64,000 nucleotides of DNA from Sisyra terminalis (taxonomy: Eukaryota > Arthropoda > Insecta > Neuroptera > Sisyridae): assembly GCA_958496175.1 (NCBI GenBank), contig OY292274.1, positions 12,359,689 to 12,423,688 of the forward strand. Reading direction: 5' to 3'. The notes beneath the pieces were generated by a model. The model searched no databases, was not told the origin of the DNA, and worked only from the letters and a program-made list of their open reading frames with translations. The translations under genes were made by a program, and so were the position numbers. Every line of letters starts with the position of its first letter. The first letter of the stretch is position 1. Below, piece after piece: positions 23,147 to 32,500 of the stretch.

Positions 23147-24173
23147 CTAAAAATAAGATTTGTAATTAGTATAGAATATAAAGAAGATGTAAAAAAGTAC
23201 TCTGGTTATTTTGCCAAAAGATTTTTTTAATTGATTCATTCTGATTTTGAAATTTGCCAAGCCGAAAGATGTAGTTTATAAAAACGTTAGATTTCATGAT
23301 GAAAAATGAATTACAGATAATTTATAGATTACCAGAAAATAATAATTTTAAATTGTATGTTTTTTCTTTGAAAAATTTCTATGGCAATTAAAAAACAACG
23401 TATTGTGCACATCTAGATAACTTATTTGTGCTTCAGTGCATATTGAGGTTGATTTTGGGACTGGTTTAAAGAGTTTCTCAATTTTATTTCTCCGTTTAAG
23501 AATGATTAAATAATGAATTATTAAAAAGTAGTTTACAATTTCAATATTTTGTTTAAAATGTTTCAGAATTATTTTTTTTTTCGTTAAAATTTTGCTAAAA
23601 ATATTTATTTAATTTTGTTATTAAAAGTTATTTGAACGAGATTGATTAAAAAAAAATTAAACATATTTTCTTTTTTATTGTGCTTCATGAAAATGATGGA
23701 AGTTTAGAACTCATTAAATTTGTAGGTTCTTTAATGTACCGTATATGGTTCATGTATAGGACAAAGAATGTCGCAAGTTGAAAGCTCGACGGATAACGAA
23801 ATAGATAATGATCTCTCTTCAATATTTTACATGTAGCTCTTCCTAAATTTGGCTCGGTTTTAACACATGTAAACAAGAATGACGACCACCACTTGAGACA
23901 AGTGAAATATTTATAAAAAAAAGTCGCCATGCGATAACATCAAGGTTTATTTTCATCGTGAAAGACTTTGCTCCAGATTTGGAAACTTGAAGAATAGTGG
24001 TTTGTTGGTAAAGCTTTCCGGTTTACGGTTTAAGTAAAGAGTTCTAGAAAAATGGAAGTTTCTACAACTGTTATTGACCAAACAAAATAAGATTTTGACA
24101 AAAAGAGATTTTTCTTTGGGAAAATTTTTTTTTTTTGGCTTAAATTGAATATTTTAACAAATACAAAATATCA
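23147..24173. other. Probable intron of the minus-strand gene
   Basis: It follows the acceptor of the 22833-23146 exon on the minus strand. The 81-codon minus frame at 23685-23930 has no recognised motif and no clear splice sites. Confidence 0.3.
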
Positions 24174-26512
24174 TCTATACTAATATATAAAATTCTTACG
24201 TCTGTCTGTACATTTCGATTTTGAACCAAATTTTAGGGTAAATATTTGTTTCAAGAGGCCCTTATTCTGAGTTTAACATTTTTAAAATTTTTGTCTGTCT
24301 GTCTGTTTGTGTGTCCCCATTTAACTTAAGAACGGAACAACCGAATTTAATGAAATTTGGTATTAAGATACAACACAATTTCTCACAGACTATAGGCTAC
24401 TTATCATTCCAAAAAAATAATAACGGAAGGTTTTCCCTAGGGATGAAAACATAAATTTTTACACTAGACAGGTAAATAATATATCATTAGAAAGGCAATT
24501 TAAAGTTAGAAAATAATTTGTAAAAATATTTTTAGTTGAACTGATATATAGCACAGTAAATTTAAAATAAATTTTTAAAAATTACCTTTTTGAAATATAA
24601 ACCTTTATATATATATAATATAAAACACATAGTTGATGTTAATAGCGTAATGGCTTACGTATCTAACTTTCTGATGCTCCTAATTATAAAGACGTGAATT
24701 CGAATCTTATAGTAAACTTATTTTTTTTTTACAAAATTGTTGTGAATAGACCCTTAGAGTTGCTCAATATTGCAATATTAACAAGAAAAATAATAATATT
24801 AATAATAATAGTAATAAAACTTAAAGTAAATACGTTTTTAAAACTGTGCATACATAAAATCTTGTATTTATATATACCCTCTGACTGATGAAATTTTAAT
24901 ATTCGATGTATTCCTTTTAAAAATTTGATATGGTGACTAAGTTTGTATGAGAAAATGTAGAGTTAATCAATAATCAAAATTTTGAATTTGTAAGTGTAAT
25001 TAATAAATAAAAAATTAATTTATAATAAGTTTCTGTTTTTGTTATCCCATTTTAACTACAGCATTTAAAATAACGTCATTTCACTTAATTAGTATGAAAG
25101 TTTAGGTACTTTTACCAACTACCAAAGAGGCAGTTTTTAATTATGGTTGGTTTTTCAACAATCAAACTTTTTTAAAATCTAATTTTTTTGAACCAATGGT
25201 TGTGACCTGGAGCAATTATTTAACATTAAGGGAGCAATTTTTTCTCATATATTTCATTATCAATCAAAAAATAAAATCTTCCAAACCAACTTTACTTCGG
25301 TATTTAAAAAATTTGAAAATCAATTAGTGTTGTTGAAAATAAATAAAATATTGGTATTTCCTTCCACGCTTTCTATCTATTTCCAACAATTTTGTATGTA
25401 CGACGTCAAATTGTGCGATATCGAATTGCTTTTTAGTCATGATAATCAAAATAAAGGTCATAATTTTTTTCGTTTTAAATTGTATTTTACAATATAAATG
25501 CATATTTGTGTCGATGAAATTTGGAAAGTGTTTTTCTTATATGATATAGTTATATAATAAAAAAGGGTTTTTTCATATTTCCTCCTCTAAAAGAGTGAAA
25601 AATGGTGGCAAAGTTTGTACGGCATAACGTCTATTAAACAATCGAAATTTCAAATTTAATTATCAAGATATGTTCGTTACAGAAAAAACGTTTTATCGCT
25701 TAAAATAAAACAATGTTGGTTTATTATTAGAAACAAAAACGAAGGATCTGCTTTAATATTTAAACTCTAATATATATATCTAAAAAAGGTTAAGTTCATA
25801 ATTGAGCATTACGTTTTTTGGCTTTCACATATTGTAAACCTGAAAAACCGATATACGTATCACAAATAAATACATTAATGAGCGAATATCGAATAGCGAA
25901 AAATTCGGCGAAGCGAAAGAAAATGGTTCAATTATATAGTTGAAATTCAGATATTTTAATAATAAGTACATAGATACACAATGGTTATACTTGATTATGG
26001 AGTAACTTGGTTTCGTGCATTTGAACAAATTTTAATTTCACCGTAGTTTTGTACATTTTAGTAATGTAAAAGTTGAGACAATGAAATGGGATTTCTACTA
26101 ATATTTTAAGTATTTTGGCGAGTGTTTTGATAACTTTTGACTATTTTAAGTCATAATTATGACTGAGTTTATCGAACTTAACGATATATTTTATTTATGT
26201 ATAGATGGTGATTGATTTAAAAATTAATTGGTTCACGGTAGGTATACCTACCGTAGGTATACGGAATAGGCAATTCTCTTTTTAGATATTTATAAATATT
26301 TTTTGAAAATTAATTGATCATTATACACAACTATTTTATTTTAAGTAACAGTTTATTAAATTTGTCTTTTTAAATTTGATAAAATAGTGTTTTTAAGTAT
26401 GACTATGTTTTTCGTTAAAGTTTTTTTTCATACGCCACTACAAATAGCAAATTTAAAAAGAAAATATAATATTCACCTACGTTACGCAGAGAAAGACGTG
26501 GGGATCAGCTAG
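24174..26512 (+). mobile_element. Full-length non-autonomous Helitron (H3)
   Basis: The 5' end is A|TCTATACTAATATATAAA (24173-24191) and the 3' end GGGGATCAGCTAG|T (to 26512/26513), giving a 2,339-bp element inserted between A and T. It carries (GTCT)n near 24294, a tRNA-like segment at 24636-24715 and a perfect palindrome CGGTAGGTATACCTACCG near 26236. No protein is encoded. It is the best reference copy for the family in this window. Confidence 0.85.
24636..24715 (+). other. tRNA-like (Pol III A/B box) segment inside Helitron H3
   Basis: TAGCGTAATGG at 24643-24653 fits the box A consensus TRGCNNARYGG exactly. GAATTCGAATC at 24696-24706 is a near box B. Spacing is as in tRNA genes. It is followed by a T-rich run that could terminate Pol III. 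It is likely a captured tRNA-derived SINE relic. Confidence 0.55.
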
Positions 26513-26599
26513 TATTTTATATGTTTGTTACTGAAAATGAAGAAAATTTGTAGTTGTCAAGTTAAACAACAAAATTTATTGCATAACAAAACGTTGCAA

Positions 26600-26623
26600 T
26601 ATATATATAGCCAATATATATAT

Positions 26624-26710
<87 letters not shown>
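26600..26710. repeat. (TA)n microsatellite, left flank of LTR element
   Basis: About 110 bases of nearly pure TA dinucleotide with a few AAATA interruptions. The LTR element is inserted into it; more TA repeat lies on its other side (31505-31527). The target duplication cannot be defined in this sequence. Confidence 0.9.
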
Positions 26711-26712
<2 letters not shown>

Positions 26713-26996
26713 AGTACGTGATTAAAAGTACTACTTTAATTTGATTCTAAAAATAATAGTTTTTATTTAATTTTAATTTACAATTCAATGCTTAATATAA
26801 TTCATATTAGATTATAATCAATTCTTACCTAAAAATAATAGAATTGATTAAATGTAGATTCTTCGGGATGGATAAAAATATGAAAAATTATCTATTTAAT
26901 ATTAATTTTGACAATTTAGAATCTGTTGGCAACGAGATTATTAACTAATCTAGTAGGTATTGCTTAAATCGAAAATGGGGTATTTTAGATTTATAT
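26711..26996 (-). repeat. 3' LTR
   Basis: 286 bp, identical to the other LTR by eye. It contains AATTGATTAAA at 26842-26852, complementary in RNA sense to the primer-binding region. LTR tips are not TG..CA; they are AT-rich, so boundaries may shift by a base or two within the TA flank. Confidence 0.95.
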
Positions 26997-27006
26997 CTCC
27001 CCTGCC
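26997..27006 (-). promoter_or_regulatory. Polypurine tract for plus-strand priming
   Basis: GGCAGGGGAG on the minus strand directly abuts the 3' LTR, where Ty3/gypsy elements initiate second-strand cDNA synthesis. Confidence 0.75.
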
Positions 27007-27017
27007 AAATGACTCTT

Positions 27018-28760
27018 TTAATTACCTGAATTAAAAGAGTATGGAAGTAATTTGTTAACATGGTGTTTACTGCTCCCTATTTTTTTCTTATCTTCTACTT
27101 CATACATCGTACTTGATATTTTCTTCTTTACTCGAAATGGACCTTCTCGAATTTCTTCTAACTTATTCCTATTCAATTTATTTCCTTTAGTGACAAAAAC
27201 CAGATCTCCTACTTTAATTTCTTTATCTGACCTTCTTTTGTCTATTCTTTTCTTATTTTTCTTGAAACTCTCTTCTGAGTATAGTACTGCTAGTTTTCTG
27301 TCTTCTTCTAAATTTCTTTTTATTTGCAATTCTTCTGGAACCACTTCAGACCATTTTCCATATAGCAAATATGATGGAGGGAATCTCGTAGAAGTATGCA
27401 CTGTATTATTGTATTCCTCTGTGCATTTTTTTGCCAATTTCGACCATGGTTCTGTGCATCCATCTTCGTTCATCCTGCATCTTATTCTATTAACGAGTGT
27501 TTGATTTAAACGCTCGTTCAGGCCATTTGATTGCGTATTATCCACTGCCGTGAAGATCAGCTCTATATTACGCTTATTAGCATATTCTTTGAATTTATTT
27601 GATTTGAATGCACCAAATTGATCAACCAGTAATTTTTTTATTTTGTTTTCGTTTGCTATAGGATTGATGAGTTTGATATAGTCTTCTGCATGTTGACCAT
27701 TAGCCGTTAGTATCCATGCATATCTAGAAAAATGATCAACCAGCAGATGCATGTATTTCTTTGACGATTTGTTACCCCCAAAACCTCCAATTGTGTCCAA
27801 AGACATTATTTCAAATGGCTCTGTTGCTGGTCCCAATTTCGACAAATATCCTATCGGTCTCATTCTTCTAGATTTATTTTTTATACAAATCTGGCAATTT
27901 TTATAATATTCACCAATAATGTTCTTGAAATAATAATAAGGTCTTAGTTTTAGTAACAATTGTTTACTTCCGATATGTCCATAGAATTTGTGGGTTCTCT
28001 CTATTAATTCTAAGCCCATTTCTTTAGATACATAAATTCTTTTTCTGTTTCCAATATTTTTAAAGTTTATATTACCTTCTTTTATTATATTTTTTTCTTG
28101 TTTTATTTCATTTTTGATTTTTGATTGATCTTCATATATCTTTTCTATTTTTATCATGTTTAGTAGTTTTAAACAATCCTCTTCGTTCTCAAAACTTTCC
28201 AGTATTGGATTCCTTGACAATGCATCTGCTTCTATATTTTCTGAACCTTTTTTATATATTATTTTAAAATTATATTGTGATAAATACAAAATCAAATCTC
28301 CTAAAGGTTCGTCTGTTCTAGATTTGGATTTGAGATTCAGTAATGGTTTGTGATCTGACGTTACTAAAAATTCTTTACCGATTAAATAATATTGCCAGTA
28401 TCGAATCGCTTCCTTAATTGCCAAGCATTCAAGGTAAATTATTTCTTTCTTCGCTTGACCAGGTGTCAGTTTCTTAGAAAAATATCCTATTGGGTGTAGT
28501 ATTCCGTCTTTTTGAGTTTGTTTTATCACCGCTCCTAGTCCTTGACGGCTAGCATCTACTTCTATAACCATATCCTTATCCCTGTCATAAATAGCTAAAA
28601 TCGGTGACGAACATAAGTATTCTTTAATATCTTTAAATGCTTTCTCGCATTCATCTGTCCATTCGAATTTTACATCCTTCTTCAGTAGTTTGTGTAATGG
28701 TTCTAGTATTTGAGTGCAGTGATCTATGAATCTTCTGTAAAAAATTATTTTGCCTAATAT
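27018..28760 (-). CDS. pol: pol, downstream part: RNase H and integrase
   Basis: This stretch is in the same frame as the RT-encoding part and is separated from it only by a TAG codon at 28761-28763. Counting from its first ATG (28571), RNase H acidic residues are D6 (EVDAS), E48 (YLECLA), D73 (TSDHKP) and D116. The integrase zinc domain has H194, H199, C226, C229. The catalytic triad is D259 (SLDTIGG), D317 (LVDQFG) and E353 (GLNERL), with exactly 35 residues between the last two, as in the D,D35E family. The C-terminal domain ends with KLLPYSFNSGN. There is no chromodomain visible. RNase H removes template RNA and integrase inserts the cDNA. It would be translated only if the amber codon is read through. 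Confidence 0.9.
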   Translation of the reverse strand: MLGKIIFYRRFIDHCTQILEPLHKLLKKDVKFEWTDECEKAFKDIKEYLCSSPILAIYDRDKDMVIEVDASRQGLGAVIKQTQKDGILHPIGYFSKKLTPGQAKKEIIYLECLAIKEAIRYWQYYLIGKEFLVTSDHKPLLNLKSKSRTDEPLGDLILYLSQYNFKIIYKKGSENIEADALSRNPILESFENEEDCLKLLNMIKIEKIYEDQSKIKNEIKQEKNIIKEGNINFKNIGNRKRIYVSKEMGLELIERTHKFYGHIGSKQLLLKLRPYYYFKNIIGEYYKNCQICIKNKSRRMRPIGYLSKLGPATEPFEIMSLDTIGGFGGNKSSKKYMHLLVDHFSRYAWILTANGQHAEDYIKLINPIANENKIKKLLVDQFGAFKSNKFKEYANKRNIELIFTAVDNTQSNGLNERLNQTLVNRIRCRMNEDGCTEPWSKLAKKCTEEYNNTVHTSTRFPPSYLLYGKWSEVVPEELQIKRNLEEDRKLAVLYSEESFKKNKKRIDKRRSDKEIKVGDLVFVTKGNKLNRNKLEEIREGPFRVKKKISSTMYEVEDKKKIGSSKHHVNKLLPYSFNSGN

Positions 28761-30082
28761 CTATCGCACCATTTTTTTTGTTCTTGGACGTTCAAATTCT
28801 TTGATTGTCACCAGGTTGTCATTTATAGGGTGAACTCTTCCGTTTTCTATTACATGTCCCAAAAATTTGATAGATCGTTTAGCGAAATTGCATTTGCTAA
28901 GTTTCAATTTCACTCCTTCCTTTTTTAATGCTTCGAAAAGTGATTGCAAATGTTTAATATGTTGATCGAATGACTTCGAATAAACCAAAATATCATCTAT
29001 ATAGTTAATACAAAATTCATCCAATCCATTTTTCCTAATTATAGAAGCTAATGCTCTCTGAAATATGGCTGGAGAATTTTTAAAACCAAATGGTAGTACC
29101 TTCCATTGCCAATGCCCTTTCTGTGTTATGAACGCCGTCTTCTTCCGATCCTTCAATCTGATAGGTATTGACCAAAACGCAGAGTTAATATCCACTGCTG
29201 TGAACCATTTGCAGTCATTTACATTCTCCACAATGTCATCAATCCTCGGAAAAGGCTGAGCTTCTGGTACCACTATCTTGTTTAATTCTGTATAGTCGAC
29301 CACTAATCGCGTTCTTCTTCCATCTTCTTTTTTGTATGCAAGTGTAACTGGGGAAGCAAACGGTGAATTGGTTTCTTCTATCATACCTTTCTCTAGAAGT
29401 TTTGATATTTGGGATTCTATTTCAACCCTATCAGGATAAGAACATCTATACGGTTTTTTAGAAATGAATCTATCTTCTTTTAATTTTATTTGTGCTTCCG
29501 CATTTCCTATAGTCCCCATGTCAAATTTATCTTTAGCAAAGCATTCCTGGAAATTATCTATTATTTCTTTAATTTTCTCTTTCTTATTTTCTTCTGAATG
29601 GTTTAATTCTTCTTTACAAAAACCTTTTATAACATCTTTATTAATTATAACTTCCTTTTTTTCTATATTGTTTTCATTATTTTCTTCTTCTTTTAATTGT
29701 TTTATATCAATTATTTCATTTTTCCATTTTTGTTTGATTTGCAAATTCTCGTCTTGAATGAGTTTGAATTTTTTTATTGCATCCAATCCAAGTAATAAAT
29801 TATAGTTGAAATTATTATTTTTTACAACTATAACTTCTATGCCTTCTTCAATTTTTCCGATTTTTAAGTGAATTTTCGCCCGGTTTTTACTAAAATCCAC
29901 ACCATTTATAGTTTTTAATAAAGTTTTGTTATTAATTATTTCAGCTTTTAAAAGATGAATGATATTGTCATTTATCAATGAACAAGTAGAGCCGTTATCA
30001 TATACAGCTTTAATTTTGTGTTTATTTGCTTGAACCTCTATACTTATTAAAGGACATGGTGTGGGCTTATCCGGGCTTCTTA
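28761..30082 (-). CDS. pol: pol, upstream part: protease and reverse transcriptase
   Basis: The frame is -1 relative to gag and is entered at the slippery heptamer beside the gag stop. The aspartic protease motif reads YDNGSTCS (29991-29999 for DNG), where DTG or DSG is usual, followed by LLLGLDAIKKF. Counting from the in-frame TTG at 29978, RT shows FVxVDY-type LVVDYTELN, catalytic D263 (AVDINSAF), LPFGFKNSPAIF at 295-306 and the catalytic YIDD at 326-329, then LGHVIENGRVHP. It ends at a TAG inside the connection region before FYRRFI, which remains open downstream. RT copies element RNA into cDNA in virus-like particles. The stop is a single-codon lesion in an otherwise open pol. Confidence 0.92.
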
Positions 30083-31192
30083 GTTTAAATTTTCTTCTAT
30101 GAAATCATCTATCTGGTCTTCTTTATTTAAATTAATTTCGTTTATCTTTTTATTAATTTTATTATTATTCCAACATAATTGTCTTGGATGGAATCTGTTT
30201 TCAAAACCTAATTTTTCGCAAATCTCGCAAGGTTTCTTTTCTTTTTCTTTATTATAAGTATATATTTTTTTTGTTATTGATTCTTTATCTTTCTTTCTTA
30301 TTGATTCCTCTCTCTTTTTATATTCATCTCCATATTTCTTCAGTTCTTCTGTTAGATTTTGCATATTAATGATTATTTCTCTCTCCAACTTATTTTGTAG
30401 TTGAGTTGGCAATCCATAAACTATTAAATATAATCTGGTTTGTTCTGGAATATTAGGATCAGCTTCCAGTAGTAAACGTTCTTTCTTCATCACATAATCC
30501 AATACTGATCCATCAAAATATCTATAACTAAATGCTTTTCTGATTGGTTCCCAATTGTTCTTTTTGAAAGTCTGGATAAAAGAATCTTTCCATTTAATCC
30601 AGTCCGAGATTTTCAGTTTTATTAAAGTAGCTTGGTACCAATCCATGACGTTACCCCCATTGACTAGTTTCATAGTTTCTCTTTTCATATCATCCGATGT
30701 TATATTATATCTTTCGCACTCCTTCTCAAAATTTTCTAGCCATTTTATTGGTTCACTTGTGCCATCAAATTTATTTATTAAGAATTTCCTTTCTAAGTCA
30801 CTTACACTTAAAATGTTCGTGGATGACAATTTATTTTCTAGTTCTATTATTCTTCTTAGTAAAATTTCGTCTGAACTTTTTGGTTCCTCTTTTTCTTGGT
30901 ATTCTTCTAAATAATTTTCTTGAATACAGAGATTGCCATCCTCGTCCCAATAGAATGTTTTAATTTCTGGAGTAATTTTAATGGCTATTTTCCTGTATCC
31001 GTTTATTTTTGAAATAGATTTAAAAGCATTATTCATTGTATTATGCTTTTGTATTTGACTATGTGCCTTTAGATTTTTAAATTGTTCTGGTATTTCATAC
31101 CAAGTTTTCTTGTCTTCTGAATTAGCTTCCACGTGGTTTTTATTTAACTTCTTTATGAGATAAAAAAAATTTTTTTCTTCTTTATTCGCCAT
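30080..31192 (-). CDS. gag: gag, capsid/nucleocapsid polyprotein
   Basis: A 370-codon frame starts at the first ATG after the 5' LTR. Residues about 150-290 have the retrotransposon gag-like capsid pattern: FDGTSEPIKWLENFEKECE, WIKWKDSFIQTF and a hydrophobic RLYLIVYGLP segment. Near residue 328 the zinc knuckle-like CEIC...H....C (C-x2-C-x9-H-x4-C) would bind RNA. Gag assembles particles and packages the transcript. The stop is embedded in the frameshift signal, so a fraction of ribosomes would make Gag-Pol. The frame is intact and is unusually rich in K, E, N and I in line with the AT-rich genome. Confidence 0.9.
   Translation of the reverse strand: MANKEEKNFFYLIKKLNKNHVEANSEDKKTWYEIPEQFKNLKAHSQIQKHNTMNNAFKSISKINGYRKIAIKITPEIKTFYWDEDGNLCIQENYLEEYQEKEEPKSSDEILLRRIIELENKLSSTNILSVSDLERKFLINKFDGTSEPIKWLENFEKECERYNITSDDMKRETMKLVNGGNVMDWYQATLIKLKISDWIKWKDSFIQTFKKNNWEPIRKAFSYRYFDGSVLDYVMKKERLLLEADPNIPEQTRLYLIVYGLPTQLQNKLEREIIINMQNLTEELKKYGDEYKKREESIRKKDKESITKKIYTYNKEKEKKPCEICEKLGFENRFHPRQLCWNNNKINKKINEINLNKEDQIDDFIEENLN
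30083..30089 (-). promoter_or_regulatory. -1 ribosomal frameshift heptamer TTTAAAC
   Basis: The minus strand reads T TTA AAC in the gag frame, immediately followed by the gag TAA (30080-30082). TTTAAAC fits X XXY YYZ, the rule for -1 slippage, and pol is in the -1 frame and open from this point through protease. An overlapping AAATTTA also fits the rule. I could not fold a downstream pseudoknot. Confidence 0.75.
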
Positions 31193-31208
31193 CCTTGAAG
31201 AAATGTCC

Positions 31209-31219
31209 TTTAATCAATT
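31209..31219 (-). promoter_or_regulatory. Primer-binding site, candidate self-priming type
   Basis: AATTGATTAAA on the minus strand begins two bases inside the 5' LTR. It matches no tRNA 3' end I recognise (no TGG start). It is an exact 11-nt reverse complement of TTTAATCAATT in the sense strand of the LTR (31353-31363), about 20 bases after a TATA-like ATATTTTTAT (31383-31392), where a transcript could start. Confidence 0.55.
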
Positions 31220-31221
31220 TG

Positions 31222-31499
31222 TAAGTACGTGATTAAAAGTACTACTTTAATTTGATTCTAAAAATAATAGTTTTTATTTAATTTTAATTTACAATTCAAT
31301 GCTTAATATAATTCATATTAGATTATAATCAATTCTTACCTAAAAATAATAGAATTGATTAAATGTAGATTCTTCGGGATGGATAAAAATATGAAAAATT
31401 ATCTATTTAATATTAATTTTGACAATTTAGAATCTGTTGGCAACGAGATTATTAACTAATCTAGTAGGTATTGCTTAAATCGAAAATGGGGTATTTTAG

Positions 31500-31507
<8 letters not shown>
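31222..31507 (-). repeat. 5' LTR with promoter
   Basis: 286 bp, identical by eye to the other LTR. A TATA-like stretch at 31383-31392 lies about 20-30 bases upstream (sense direction) of the presumed start of R near 31363. Confidence 0.95.
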
Positions 31508-31527
<20 letters not shown>

Positions 31528-31530
<3 letters not shown>

Positions 31531-31714
31531 TGAAAAGTGTTTATCTTATACGATGCAGATATATAATAAGAAAGGATTTTTGATAATTCCTCCCCTAAAA
31601 GAGTGAAAAACGGTATCAAAGTTTGTACGGGATAAAGTTTAATAAACAATCGAAATTTCAAATTTAATAATCAAAGTCACGTCAGTCAATCTGCACGGAC
31701 GCATGGCAAGATAG

Positions 31715-31756
<42 letters not shown>

Positions 31757-31943
31757 CTATCTTGCCATGCGTCCGTGCAGATTGACTGACGTGACTTTGA
31801 TTATTAAATTTGAAATTTCGATTGTTTATTAAACTTTATCCCGTACAAACTTTGATACCGTTTTTCACTCTTTTAGGGGAGGAATTATCAAAAATCCTTT
31901 CTTATTATATATCTGCATCGTATAAGATAAACACTTTTCAAAT
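31528..31943. repeat. Perfect 416-bp palindrome around a (TA)n core
   Basis: Two arms of about 185 bp, built from Helitron-family sequence plus CACGTCAGTCAATCTGCACG and GCATGGCAAGATAGCC, are exact reverse complements around a roughly 40-base TA run centred near 31735. No mismatch was seen in the arms. The left arm meets the TA run beside the LTR; the right arm continues into Helitron-derived DNA. Confidence 0.92.
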
Positions 31944-32446
31944 TTCATCGACATAAATGTGTAGGTACTTATATTTGAAAGCGTGGAAGTAAATTCGAAT
32001 ATTTTCTTTATTTTCAATAACAATAATAGTAATTTTCAAATTGTTCTAAATAACGAATAAAAGTTAGTATGGAAGATTTTATGTTTGAATTGACAATGAA
32101 ATATATGGCGAAAAATCGCTACCTTAATGCTTTTCAGCCGAATATATCAATACTCCAGATCACAACCATTGGTTCATAAAATAAAATAGTTTTTAAAAAG
32201 TTTGATTGTTGGAAACGAACCAAAATTTAAAATCGTTTATTTGGTATAAGTACTATGTAAGTATTAAACTTTCAAACTAATTTATAGAAATGACGTTATT
32301 TAAAATGTTGTTATAAAAATGATATCAAAAAACACTTATATTTGATTTATTAATATAATTTTAGATAAATTTTTCTATATGTTAACAACACTTAGATTAT
32401 TTAATTTAAAATTTTGATTATTGATTAACTCTACATTATCTCATCG
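31944..32446 (-). mobile_element. Partial Helitron-family sequence
   Basis: Continues from the palindrome's right arm in the same order as the minus-strand copies at 19384-21588 and 49280-51674 (GAAAGCGTGGAAGTAA, GGAAGATTTTATG, TTGATTAACTCTACATT). Both ends are missing. Confidence 0.65.
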
Positions 32447-32473
32447 AAATATTTTATTGAGATAAAACCTTTA

Positions 32474-32500
32474 GTTGCGAAAGCAACGGGCGACTACTAG
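32474..32500 (+). mobile_element. 3' terminus of a second Helitron family
   Basis: A perfect hairpin GTTGC-GAAA-GCAAC is followed by GGGCGACTA and CTAG, then T. This is the Helitron 3' end rule with a sequence different from the main family. The body upstream is partly made of main-family sequence, so the element may be composite; its 5' end was not found. Confidence 0.5.

Larger units (their letters stand above)
26711..31507 (-). mobile_element. Ty3/gypsy LTR retrotransposon, 4.8 kb, young
   Basis: Two 286-bp direct LTRs (26711-26996, 31222-31507) appear identical base for base and flank gag and pol on the minus strand. Order in sense direction: 5' LTR, PBS, gag, -1 frameshift site, protease, RT, RNase H, integrase, polypurine tract, 3' LTR. 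RT before integrase makes it Ty3/gypsy (Metaviridae) rather than copia. There is no env frame; integrase ends 11 bases before the polypurine tract. One in-frame amber codon breaks pol. Identical LTRs imply very recent insertion. Confidence 0.95.

Noticed and set aside
26525..26713. 62-codon frame ending in YIYIYIYI
   Set aside because: It is a translation of the TA microsatellite.
27052..31000. Plus-strand open frames (for example 27052-27504, 29464-29757, 30555-30914)
   Set aside because: They are antisense shadows of gag and pol of the LTR element and have no motifs.
26711..31507. env gene (errantivirus)
   Set aside because: Integrase ends 11 bases before the polypurine tract; there is no room for a third gene.
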